Assembly: GCA_017458265.1 (NCBI GenBank)
Contig: JAFTFV010000040.1
Location: 1 to 64,000, forward strand
DNA from: Bacteroidales bacterium
GTDB taxonomy: Bacteria; Bacteroidota; Bacteroidia; Bacteroidales; UBA932
Reading direction: 5' to 3'
DNA: 64,000 nucleotides
Position numbers and translations under genes: made by a program. Below, piece after piece: positions 50,460 to 59,232 of the stretch (position 1 is the stretch's first letter; each line of letters begins with the position of its first letter). The notes under the pieces are model-generated. The model did not search any database and was not told the origin of the DNA. It worked only from the letters and a program-made list of their open reading frames with translations.

Positions 50460-52628
50460 ATGAAAAAGCTCTTTATCCCGGTTTTGCTCCTGATTCTGGC
50501 CTCCTGCAGCTATGACGACATGCTCCTTACCGATGCCGTCGAGCTTGGCGCCGTTCCGGAGGTTGTCCTTGCCCAAAAGGCGGGCGGGGAGGTGGAAATC
50601 CCCTATTACGCAAACCTTTCCGGTACTGTTTCGCTGCTGGACCAGGCCCCGTGGGCCCACCTGCAGGAGGATGCTTTTTCCTCTGACGGCACGCTGAAGA
50701 TTACCGTTGAGGGGAATACCGGCATACGCCGCTATGCACGGGTTGTTTTCAGCGCAAACGGCGTCTCCCGCAGGGATACCGTAGTCCTGAGGCAGGAAGG
50801 CCTCATTGACACTCTGTCCGTGGGCGTTTCCAGCGTGGTGGTATACAACAGGATGGGAGACACGGAAATACCGGCTTCCGTCACCCTGCCGCCATCATCG
50901 GTGAAGGCTACAGTCCGCTATCTTGATACGGAAGGCGCGCAGTGGGTGAAAGCCTGCTCCGTCACAGAAAACCGTATCCGCATAAGGACGGAAGACAATG
51001 TCTCGGCCGATGTGAGAAGCGCAGTCCTCACCCTTTCCTGGACCAACGGCTGGGGACAGAAGATGCACCGGGATATCAATCTCACCCAGGCAACGGGTGC
51101 TGCGGAAGGTAACCTCATCGGCACACGTGCATCCTTTGAGGAGGTGAGGGCGATGGCCGGTGAAGACCCCGCCGTCATAACTGACAATATCTTCCTGGAA
51201 GGTTATATAGTAAGCGACAACGCCTCCGGAAACGTCACGGAAAACCCCAGGCGCACATCAACGTTCATAGACTATTCAGCCACGGACAAGAGCGTCATTT
51301 TCGAAAGCCTTGACGGCCGGTACGGTTTTCTGATAGAGACGGTAAGCGAAGAGGAGAACACTTTCGTCCCTTACAGTAAAGTCACGCTGCTTCTGAGCGG
51401 CTCCCAGATAAGGAAATACTCATCCCCGGACCGCTACATCCTCTCCAATGTACGCTCCTCCATGATAGCATCTTCCCGGGAAGTGGGCATAGGCGGCATC
51501 CCGTCAAAGAGGATGCACATCGCCCAGCTGTCAGACTCCGACATCTACACAAGGGTCACCCTTACAGACTGCGAGTTCCCCATCCGAAAGGGCGGCCTCA
51601 CGCCGCTCAATGAAGGTTATACCTCCCTCTACAAGGCAGACCGCGTCACCAAGTTCGCGTCCGTCATCAGGGACATCACCGGGAGCAGCATATACACCTA
51701 CACCAATACCTCCTGCCCTTACCGCAGGGACGGCAGGCGAATCGGAAACGGCAGCGGAAGCCTTTCGGGAATAGTTGTTTCCGAGCCTTATGAAAGTTTC
51801 CGGGAAGTGGGCAGGTACCAGATACGCCACCAGCGCTGGGAAGACCTTGACTTTGCCGACAGTTTTGAAGACGGCTTCTCCGGCCTCATCTGCGAGTGGC
51901 GCTATCTGCGCTCCGGGAACAGCGACAGGAGCTGGAGCGCAACCCGCGGCTCCGGCACCATGACCCATACATATTCCACTACCTACAGCAAGGATATGAA
52001 CACGCTGTGCTACCCGGCTTATGACCAGAGCTACCTGGGTCCTGTTTTCAGCGGCTGTACCAATGTAAACGGATTCGGAGTTGTGCTTGAAGACGGTTCT
52101 GACTATGCGTCGGAATATACCGGCAGTGTAGACAAGGGACAGCTTCTTGCCGGCTCCGGCTGGCCCATGGCCTGGATGAAGGAGTACTGGGTGGGGACCG
52201 GCGGCGCCTTCCACTCATGGGAGATTCACTTCTCCACGGAAAACATATCGACGGATGTCCTTTCCCTGCAGGTTTCCACGCTCAATGCATCCCAGGAAGG
52301 GAAAAGCCCTGTTCACTGGAAGGTGGAGTGGGCCGAATCCAACGACTCGTCTGCCCAGTGGCAGGAGGTGGGAACATATTCAGTCCCTGATATCGTCCTC
52401 TGGACCATGACCCAGCCCTGGCAGAGCGCAGGATACAAACCCGTTGACATTCCTCTCCCGCTGTCCATGCTGGGACATGCCGATGTCTATGTGCGGCTCA
52501 CACCTGCCGATGATGCCGGAAATACCACCCAGGGCTACTGCGACACCAAATTCGCAAACGGTTCCGCAGGCAGCACCTCAAGGGCTAATAACGCCGTTAA
52601 TTACATAGCTGTCAGATACAACAAGTAA
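50460..52628 (+). CDS. DUF5689-type surface lipoprotein
   Basis: 722 residues from the ATG at 50460, with a lipobox (LILASC, Cys16). BACON-like N-terminal domains (about 30-215) lead into a DUF5689-like domain (about 240-460: ITDNIFLEGYIVSDNASGNV, SCPYRRDGRRIGNGSGSLSG) and a C-terminal beta-sandwich (about 465-722) ending in AVNYIAVRYNK. It is paralogous to the genes on both sides, with the same domain order as the 815-residue protein. A GTG 6 bases earlier would only add two residues before the signal peptide. Confidence 0.8.
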   Translation: MKKLFIPVLLLILASCSYDDMLLTDAVELGAVPEVVLAQKAGGEVEIPYYANLSGTVSLLDQAPWAHLQEDAFSSDGTLKITVEGNTGIRRYARVVFSANGVSRRDTVVLRQEGLIDTLSVGVSSVVVYNRMGDTEIPASVTLPPSSVKATVRYLDTEGAQWVKACSVTENRIRIRTEDNVSADVRSAVLTLSWTNGWGQKMHRDINLTQATGAAEGNLIGTRASFEEVRAMAGEDPAVITDNIFLEGYIVSDNASGNVTENPRRTSTFIDYSATDKSVIFESLDGRYGFLIETVSEEENTFVPYSKVTLLLSGSQIRKYSSPDRYILSNVRSSMIASSREVGIGGIPSKRMHIAQLSDSDIYTRVTLTDCEFPIRKGGLTPLNEGYTSLYKADRVTKFASVIRDITGSSIYTYTNTSCPYRRDGRRIGNGSGSLSGIVVSEPYESFREVGRYQIRHQRWEDLDFADSFEDGFSGLICEWRYLRSGNSDRSWSATRGSGTMTHTYSTTYSKDMNTLCYPAYDQSYLGPVFSGCTNVNGFGVVLEDGSDYASEYTGSVDKGQLLAGSGWPMAWMKEYWVGTGGAFHSWEIHFSTENISTDVLSLQVSTLNASQEGKSPVHWKVEWAESNDSSAQWQEVGTYSVPDIVLWTMTQPWQSAGYKPVDIPLPLSMLGHADVYVRLTPADDAGNTTQGYCDTKFANGSAGSTSRANNAVNYIAVRYNK

Positions 52629-54085
52629 TGCTGAAACTGCTGCTCATATCGGTTATCGAGGGTATAGTGATATCCGCTCCGGCCAATCCCAACCTGGACC
52701 TTTCCGTGCAGACCAATTACCGCACGGCAAGCGCCACGCAGAACAACAGGACGGCGTATATTGAGGTTTGCGAGGACGGAAAGTGGCGGGGTGTGAAACT
52801 GGTTTTCCAGCACCTGGACCCTGAGGCCCGCAAGCTGGAGCGGTACAGCCGGGTTATCATAGACACGGAGAATGCGGTAACAGAGGATGGCGGGCGTGTC
52901 ATAAGGGATATTCCCAACGGAGCCGTCCTCTCTGTGATTCCCGGCCGCAAGGAAGATGTTCCCGTGCGTGTGAGACGTGTACGCGAACTCACGGACGATG
53001 ACCTTTACACCTGGGTGAGCATTCCGGACTGTGAATTTGTCTTCAAGTACGGTTCATATTGCAATATCCTTGAGTCCTATGCGGCCCGGCCTTCAGATAA
53101 CAAGGCGCTTGGCGGCAACGGAATGATGGACTCATGGCAGACACTTCTCACGGATGCCGACGGCTCTCCCGTATATGCCATGATAAACTCAAGGGTCCCG
53201 TGGCGCCGCAGCGGAAACGGTGTCCCGCAGGGCAAAGGAACCCTCAGCGGCATATATGTACGCTCAGACATTCTCCGCTACGGGAAAGTCCATGCTCCGC
53301 AAATCCGTCCGCTGGAGGAAGAGGATTTTGACTTTCAGTGGGACGGCCCGTCCTCATTCAGCACCGTGTGCGAATGGAACTGGAACGACAATCAGAAAGC
53401 TTTCATGACAGAGGAAGGGGAGAAGGATTATATCAAGCGTCAAAAAGTGCTTCCTGACAAGGGAGAAGGGCGTTTGTATACAGATTTTGAGGCATCCACA
53501 TACCGCGGGCGGGACCTTGACAACCCGGCCGTGGAACCGGACAAGGGATATAAGGTCGGCAGCCGCGGGCAGGTCCCGTACGGCTCCATGCAGGTCAGGA
53601 CACTTGCCTCCAACTGGTGGGACTGGGGTTCCGACTGCGGCAATGCCGTGGTGGTCAAGTTCTCGCTTGACGGCGTTTCCGGAGAGCGGCTTGTGCTTGA
53701 CTTCTCGTTTGCTGCGGGAGACAACTATTCCGGAAACACCCGCATGTGCCCTGTTTACTGGGGCGTCGAGGTTTCTACGGACGATATAGCCTATGCCCGC
53801 GTGGATATCCCGGACATCACCTGCAGGCCGCTGCCGTGGTGGCAGAGGGAGCTGGACGGCGTCACTTATTATACGTCGGCCGAATGTGGAATGGGCCTTA
53901 CGGAGCATCAGGTGGTCCTGCCGTCGTCTCTGTTCGGTGCAAAGGATGTATGGGTGCGCATAGCTCCTGTGAAAAAGAATGCCTATACCCTTGCAATGTA
54001 CGGTTCAGACAACGGCGTCCTTCGCCCCAACAGCAGCATCTGGACCTATCTGGAGTTTGGAACCATAGCTGTGCGTTACAGATGA
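52628..54085 (+). CDS. N-terminally short DUF5689-type protein
   Basis: A 485-residue paralogue of the two preceding proteins that starts almost directly in the DUF5689 domain (MLKLLLISVIEGIVISAPAN) and lacks the lipobox and BACON domains. It keeps NSRVPWRRSGNGVPQGKGTL and the C-terminal module ending in LEFGTIAVRYR. The overlapping TAATG junction and intact frame suggest it is translated, but how it would be exported is unclear: the first 17 residues are hydrophobic and may double as a signal. It overlaps the next gene by 4 bases. Confidence 0.7.
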   Translation: MLKLLLISVIEGIVISAPANPNLDLSVQTNYRTASATQNNRTAYIEVCEDGKWRGVKLVFQHLDPEARKLERYSRVIIDTENAVTEDGGRVIRDIPNGAVLSVIPGRKEDVPVRVRRVRELTDDDLYTWVSIPDCEFVFKYGSYCNILESYAARPSDNKALGGNGMMDSWQTLLTDADGSPVYAMINSRVPWRRSGNGVPQGKGTLSGIYVRSDILRYGKVHAPQIRPLEEEDFDFQWDGPSSFSTVCEWNWNDNQKAFMTEEGEKDYIKRQKVLPDKGEGRLYTDFEASTYRGRDLDNPAVEPDKGYKVGSRGQVPYGSMQVRTLASNWWDWGSDCGNAVVVKFSLDGVSGERLVLDFSFAAGDNYSGNTRMCPVYWGVEVSTDDIAYARVDIPDITCRPLPWWQRELDGVTYYTSAECGMGLTEHQVVLPSSLFGAKDVWVRIAPVKKNAYTLAMYGSDNGVLRPNSSIWTYLEFGTIAVRYR

Positions 54086-55755
54086 TAAAACTGATTATCA
54101 TATTGTTCTATCTCACCCCGCTAACCCTTTCCGGCAGGGACGGCACGCTGGCCCTGACGTATTCCCATGGGGAAAAGACAGAGTACATAACCTCGCAGGA
54201 CGGCGGCGTCACGTGGTCTGCCCCGCAGCAGCTGCAGGCAGACGGCCCGCTGCCTCTTCCGGCAATCGGCCTCAGGAGCGGAATGCTCCTTCGCCCGGTG
54301 CAGGGGATGGGCACCGTGGGCATCGAGGCGTCCATGGACAGGGGAAGAAGCTGGATGCCTTTCGGCAGGCAAATCTCAATTGACGAAAAAGTCAGGGACG
54401 GGCACAATTATCCTGAGCTGCTACCCCTGAGGGACGGGCGCATAGTCCTTCTTACATCGGCCCACGGGTATAACTGGAGGTACAGGAGCGTGTCGTCCGA
54501 TTTTGGACAGAGCTGGAGCGCTCCGGAACCTTTCTTCTTGAGCCCGTGGTCTGCATCCTGTGTGACGGTGCTTCCAAGCGGGAAGTGGCTGCTGGTGAAA
54601 AACGGCAAGATAGACGAAAACCTCTTCTACCTTCCCCGCAAGCTCTATGCTTATCTTTCTGACGATGAAGGCGCCACCTGGTACGGCGGCATGATGCTGG
54701 ATGACAGGATGGACGCCGTGAATCCGGTTGTCTGCGCCCCCGGAAACGGAAGCATTTACATTGCATGGTCCTATAGTCCCGAGGACGGCCATGCTGCGGA
54801 AATACGCCTTGCAGTCACGGGAGAGGCCGAAATCGGCATGAGCGAGATTACCGCCTTCAGGAAGGCTTCCCAGGTGAAGACGGTGGTGGACGGCAACAAG
54901 GAGGCCAGGGCCGGCTATGAGCTTTGGTTCAAGCCGCTGACATCGGCAAAGGCCTCATGGGCTTCAGAGACAGTGAGGGTTGCCACCTTCAATATCGAAT
55001 ACAAGCATGACGACCCTTCCCGCCCGGCATGGGAGGACAGGCTTCCATACATTGACTGGGTTGTGCGCGAATACGGTTTTGATGTCTTTGGCGTGCAGGA
55101 GCCGTTTGAGCCGGAGTTCCATGACCTTGAAAAACTCCTTTCAGACGAATACGATGCCGTTTTTGCATCTACAAACCTTGAACAGCCGGATTTCTCCAAT
55201 TCCATATTCTGGAAACGCTCCAGGATAGAAAAACTCGATGACGGCGTATTCTGGTATACAGAGAATCCCGGAGCCAAGGGCGGTTTTGGAGGCAGTACGT
55301 CCCGCCTTTGCATCTGGGCCAAATTCCGTGACCGGAAGACCGGAAAAATCTTCTTCAATTTCAATTCCCATTACGATTTCATCAGTAATGAGGCCATGCT
55401 TGTGTCTTCCCGCCTCCTTGTGAACAAGGTCCTGGAAATAGCCGGTGAATATCCGTCATTCCTCACCGGAGACTTCAACTGTGCCGACGACAATCCGGCA
55501 CTTGCCTGGATAGAAAACTGCGGCTACCTTGCCGACTCCAAGAAAAAAGCCGAAAAAAAGGAAAATGCAGAGTATTCCTCCATGCGCCGCTATGCAGAAA
55601 AGGTGGCAAAGGACGGGTACCAGCTGGACCATATCTATTTCACCACGGGAAAGACAAAGGTGAAATACTGGAAACTGGTCATGGACGAACATGACGGGAT
55701 GAGGGGAGGGTCGGACCACATGCCCATATATATAGATTGGTTAATATCTAATTAA
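54082..55755 (+). CDS. Sialidase-like Asp-box domain fused to an endonuclease/exonuclease/phosphatase domain
   Basis: 557 residues from the ATG at 54082. A signal peptide (MIKLIIILFYLTPLTLSG) is followed by a sialidase-type propeller (about 20-285) with Asp boxes SQDGGVTW (38-45), SMDRGRSW, SSDFGQSW and SDDEGATW. From about residue 295 to 557 there is a complete EEP-fold domain: VRVATFNIEY, GVQEPFEPEF with the metal-binding Glu, FNFNSHYDF, FLTGDFNCADD, LDHIYFTTG and GGSDHMPIYID. EEP enzymes cut phosphodiesters or phosphomonoesters of nucleic acids, lipids or inositols. The upstream open frame (from 53746) overlaps the previous gene, and the ATGA overlap fixes the start. It is the last gene of the SusCD locus. 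Confidence 0.85.
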   Translation: MIKLIIILFYLTPLTLSGRDGTLALTYSHGEKTEYITSQDGGVTWSAPQQLQADGPLPLPAIGLRSGMLLRPVQGMGTVGIEASMDRGRSWMPFGRQISIDEKVRDGHNYPELLPLRDGRIVLLTSAHGYNWRYRSVSSDFGQSWSAPEPFFLSPWSASCVTVLPSGKWLLVKNGKIDENLFYLPRKLYAYLSDDEGATWYGGMMLDDRMDAVNPVVCAPGNGSIYIAWSYSPEDGHAAEIRLAVTGEAEIGMSEITAFRKASQVKTVVDGNKEARAGYELWFKPLTSAKASWASETVRVATFNIEYKHDDPSRPAWEDRLPYIDWVVREYGFDVFGVQEPFEPEFHDLEKLLSDEYDAVFASTNLEQPDFSNSIFWKRSRIEKLDDGVFWYTENPGAKGGFGGSTSRLCIWAKFRDRKTGKIFFNFNSHYDFISNEAMLVSSRLLVNKVLEIAGEYPSFLTGDFNCADDNPALAWIENCGYLADSKKKAEKKENAEYSSMRRYAEKVAKDGYQLDHIYFTTGKTKVKYWKLVMDEHDGMRGGSDHMPIYIDWLISN

Positions 55756-55765
55756 ACATCATTAT

Positions 55766-55924
55766 ATGCTCAAAACCACATCATTAAGGAACTACAGCGC
55801 CCCGGAGACAGAGGTGCTGGAACTCGTTATGGATACAGGTCTGTGCCAAAGCAACGCAGACGATGTGTCAATTCCCTCTGTTTTCGGGGAAGATACCCTG
55901 ATTGAAGAAACCTTTATCTTTTAG
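55766..55924 (+). CDS. Small peptide with R-N-Y-x-x-P-x-T-E motif (52 residues)
   Basis: A short gene starting MLKTTSLRNYSAPETEVLEL and ending TLIEETFIF. It has no signal peptide and is acidic. The motif RNYSAPETE recurs as RNYVSPQTE in the 36-residue gene at 59107, and both lie directly upstream of a fimbrillin-like/GLUG lipoprotein gene (4 and 15 bases). A shared Cys follows the motif (GLCQS, PICAS). Small proteins of this kind near fimbrillin genes are familiar to me from Bacteroidales, but I cannot name a function. Confidence 0.6.
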   Translation: MLKTTSLRNYSAPETEVLELVMDTGLCQSNADDVSIPSVFGEDTLIEETFIF

Positions 55925-55928
55925 CGCC

Positions 55929-58900
55929 ATGAAAAAGTTTGAACCAAAAACACTGGCGGCAGCGGTATGCCTGCTCGCACTTTTTGCCTGCAGCAAGGAA
56001 GAAGCAGTAGAGACAAAGGAAGAAATCCGGAATCCCGTTCCGGAAAAGGTTACCATAGGTGCAACACTTGCCGGAGAGCTCACAAAAGTGAGTCTGACAG
56101 ACCAGGGCTCAGGCAGCGGTATTGCCCTTGCCTGGGAAGCTGGAGACCAGCTCAGGGTAGTTGCCACGGCCGGGGGCAGCGGCAGCGAAGTTTTTGACAT
56201 CGACGCGGGCTTCACTGCAACAAACGCCTCGTTCACCGGCACATCCGTAACAGGCTCGGCCTTCACGGTATTCTATCCCGGCACTTATGCCGATGTTGCC
56301 GCCATCAATGCCCGCGGCTATGCGGCACAGACGCAGATCGGGAACGGTTCGGCGGACCATCTTGAATGGAACGCAATGGCAACGGGGCTCGCATCCTATT
56401 CGACCGTTGACCTGAGCGCAAAGCAGAACGGAGCCATCCGTTTCAAGCTTCAGCTCCCGGACGCCTTCACCAAGGTGTATTCCCTTACCCTCAGCGCCCC
56501 GTCTGACATTTTCAGCGCCACCAACGCAGGTGACGTCCTCACCGATGAGCTTGTCCTCACCCTCAAGGACGATGCCTCCACCCCCGGTGTTACACTGTCC
56601 TCCGACAAGGTGCTCACCGCCTACATGATGGTTTCCTGGAATGACAACAACATTCCGGAGGGTACAACCCTTACTGTCAAGGTGCAGGGAGACCAGGAAG
56701 AGCCCTGGACCAAGAACTGGAACGTGGGAAGCGGCGGCTATACCATCGCCGGCGGCAAAGTCACGGCCATCCAGCTCAACAACGCCAACTGGGATGAACC
56801 TCTCTTCTGGGGCGGAAACGGCACTGCCGGAGACCCTTACATCATCAAGAACGCCTATAACCTCCGCAACGTCAAGACCGTAATGGACGCATACCCCACA
56901 ACCGGCCTTTACTTCAGGATGGAGGCCGATGTGGACCTTGAAGACGCGGTATGGTCCCAGGTCAACCAGGTTAGTCCCCATACCCCTTATACCATCCATT
57001 TCGACGGCAACGGCCATTCAATCAGCAATTTCTCAATTGCATCCAATTCCATGGGCCTCAGCTCCTTCTTTGGTGAATTAAGCGGCGAAGTGAGTAATCT
57101 TACGTTCAACAGCGGTACAATTGCAAGCGGCGGCAGCAATGGCTCGGCAGGTATCCTTGCAGGTATTGCAAATGCCCTTACTGTGACCAATGTAGATGCC
57201 AACAATGTGGATATTTCAATCACCGGCAATCCCGGAGAGACCACCGGCATAGGAGGCCTTGTGGGTTACGCCATCTGTTCAACCTTCAGCGGCTGTGACC
57301 TTGACGGCTGTGACCTAACCTTCAGCAGCAGTTCCCTTACCGCCAATAACGTCGGCGGCATCGTGGGAAGATTCCGTGATGCGGCAAGTACCATTTCCGC
57401 TTGCACGGTGAAGAATGCAAGCATTACCGCTTACAGGTTCGGCGGTGGCATCCTTGGCAAGTGCGTGACCACAAGCGGAGACCCATCCATAACGGATTGT
57501 GACGTTACGGATGTTACCGTGTCCCTTATCGGCACGTGCACGGAGAGTTATTTCGGCGCAGGCGGTATCGTCGGCGGTGAAGCAAACTCCACGCTTGACG
57601 ACAAATTCTCCATCGAAGGCTGTAACTTCAGCGGCAGTGTCACGGCTCCCGCATTTGTTGGCGGCATTGCCGGTTTCACCCACAGGAAAGTGCTCATTTC
57701 GCACTGCACTTCAGCGGGCGATATCAGCGCCACTGCCGAAGAGGGCGAACTCACAGCCTATGACTCCTTCAAGTTTTCACACGCCGGCGGCATTGTGGGA
57801 TATCCTACAGATACGGCAACCAGGGTTGAATACTGTGACGCCACCGCAAATGTAACTGGCGCTGCGCCAGGCGCAGGTGGCATTGCGGGAAGAAACAAGG
57901 GTGGTGTTATTGATCACTGCACTTATAACACTGGAACCGTCACGGCTCCAGCAAGGGCAGCCGGAATATCGGCCTCCAATACCGGTGCGGCAGGAACTAT
58001 CACCAACTGCGATGTCCTCTCCGGTGCTACAATTGCCGGTACCGGTGACATAACCGGCGGAATTCTTGGCCGCAACCACAACGCCGGAACGCGCATTGAG
58101 GGCTGCACTGTGGCCGCCACAATCAGCGGAACGTCCAACGTTGGCGGTATAGTTGCACTGTGCCCCAATACATCTATGCAGATTATCAACTGCTCGGCCG
58201 CTGCCACCATAACTGCTACAGGCAACCGTGTTGGCGGTATTGTTGGCGGAGCAGAGTCTGCAGGCTCAAATGCCATTACAATTTCAAGCTGCAAGTCCAC
58301 TTCTTCCATTTCTTCATCACTCGCCTCCGGTGATGTGTTCCTTGGCGGCCTTGTGGGTGCAATGGGAAGGGGAACCATTGAAAAGTCCTATTCCACAAGC
58401 ACTATTACCACAAAGCGCACCAAAATCGGCGGTCTGGTGGGCTCGGCATATTACGGAGACTGCACAATAGACCAGTGCTATTACAACGGCACCATGAATC
58501 CAATCAACCAGAGCGGCGCCCTTGTGGGACATGTAGCATCTTCCAGGACCCTGACGGTAACAAACTCTTATACTGCAGGCTCCTATACTGTCACCGCCGG
58601 TGGTTACGGCTCGGGTATGGTTGGTTATGTGCAGGGCAGCCTCACCATGCAGGACAGCTACACAAGGCTTGGAACCATCCGCGTGGGAACCAACGGCTCA
58701 AACGCCCAGGGCGGCCTCATCGGCGGCTCTGACAACACTACCACGGTGTGGAATGTGTCAAGGTGCCTTGTTTGGGCAGAAACCATCAACTTCTCTGCCG
58801 TGAACACCACAACCACAGACGGAGTGGTTGCCGGCCAGGTTCACAGCGGGGCAAGCACCGCCTCTACATCCTTTGCCAACTGCTGGTACAGGAATGACCT

Positions 58901-59093
58901 TTCATACACAGTTGGTTACAGCAGAACCCCCGGTGACGATGCAGACATAGACACCGGTGGAAAGCAGCACTACGACGGCAAGCGCGCCGCCGCAGGCGTG
59001 AGCTGCTCGGACAAAGCCGGAGAAATTGGCTGGAGCACTGCAATCTGGGATTTCACGGGGGACTATCCAGCCCTTAAAAATGTAGTAGAATAA
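55929..59093 (+). CDS. Fimbrillin-like/GLUG-repeat surface lipoprotein (paralogue 1)
   Basis: 1054 residues from the ATG at 55929, with a lipobox (LFAC, Cys21). The N-terminal region (about 40-310) resembles the fimbrillin family (TVFYPGTYADVAAINARGYA, AIRFKLQLPDAFTKVYSLTL, LFWGGNGTAGDPYIIKN). The rest (about 330-1050) is a string of GLUG-type beta-solenoid repeats of the form GGIVG...I..C.V (GGIVGRFRDAAST, GGILGRNHNAGTRIEGCTV). It is probably a surface adhesin or pilus-like component. A TTG start at 55902 would overlap the small-peptide gene and is less likely. Confidence 0.8.
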   Translation: MKKFEPKTLAAAVCLLALFACSKEEAVETKEEIRNPVPEKVTIGATLAGELTKVSLTDQGSGSGIALAWEAGDQLRVVATAGGSGSEVFDIDAGFTATNASFTGTSVTGSAFTVFYPGTYADVAAINARGYAAQTQIGNGSADHLEWNAMATGLASYSTVDLSAKQNGAIRFKLQLPDAFTKVYSLTLSAPSDIFSATNAGDVLTDELVLTLKDDASTPGVTLSSDKVLTAYMMVSWNDNNIPEGTTLTVKVQGDQEEPWTKNWNVGSGGYTIAGGKVTAIQLNNANWDEPLFWGGNGTAGDPYIIKNAYNLRNVKTVMDAYPTTGLYFRMEADVDLEDAVWSQVNQVSPHTPYTIHFDGNGHSISNFSIASNSMGLSSFFGELSGEVSNLTFNSGTIASGGSNGSAGILAGIANALTVTNVDANNVDISITGNPGETTGIGGLVGYAICSTFSGCDLDGCDLTFSSSSLTANNVGGIVGRFRDAASTISACTVKNASITAYRFGGGILGKCVTTSGDPSITDCDVTDVTVSLIGTCTESYFGAGGIVGGEANSTLDDKFSIEGCNFSGSVTAPAFVGGIAGFTHRKVLISHCTSAGDISATAEEGELTAYDSFKFSHAGGIVGYPTDTATRVEYCDATANVTGAAPGAGGIAGRNKGGVIDHCTYNTGTVTAPARAAGISASNTGAAGTITNCDVLSGATIAGTGDITGGILGRNHNAGTRIEGCTVAATISGTSNVGGIVALCPNTSMQIINCSAAATITATGNRVGGIVGGAESAGSNAITISSCKSTSSISSSLASGDVFLGGLVGAMGRGTIEKSYSTSTITTKRTKIGGLVGSAYYGDCTIDQCYYNGTMNPINQSGALVGHVASSRTLTVTNSYTAGSYTVTAGGYGSGMVGYVQGSLTMQDSYTRLGTIRVGTNGSNAQGGLIGGSDNTTTVWNVSRCLVWAETINFSAVNTTTTDGVVAGQVHSGASTASTSFANCWYRNDLSYTVGYSRTPGDDADIDTGGKQHYDGKRAAAGVSCSDKAGEIGWSTAIWDFTGDYPALKNVVE

Positions 59094-59106
59094 TAACTAT
59101 ACCGCT

Positions 59107-59217
59107 ATGGACACAAGAAATTATGTATCCCCTCAAACGGAAGAGCTTCCTATTGAAGCAGAGCCGATATGTGCCAGTATCCATAATATGGACGAAGAAG
59201 ATATGTTTAACGAATGA
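59107..59217 (+). CDS. Small peptide with R-N-Y-x-x-P-x-T-E motif (36 residues)
   Basis: A short gene starting MDTRNYVSPQTEELPIEAEP and ending DEEDMFNE, highly acidic. It shares RNYxxPxTE and a following Cys with the 52-residue gene at 55766 and sits in the same place, 13 bases after one fimbrillin-like/GLUG gene and 15 bases before the next. Conservation of motif and position supports translation. Confidence 0.55.
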   Translation: MDTRNYVSPQTEELPIEAEPICASIHNMDEEDMFNE

Positions 59218-59232
59218 TGATCTCAGGGAATT

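Noticed and set aside
53746..54081. Upstream extension of the sialidase-EEP gene
   Set aside because: It overlaps the end of the preceding gene in another frame; the ATGA overlap at 54082 and signal peptide there are the better start.
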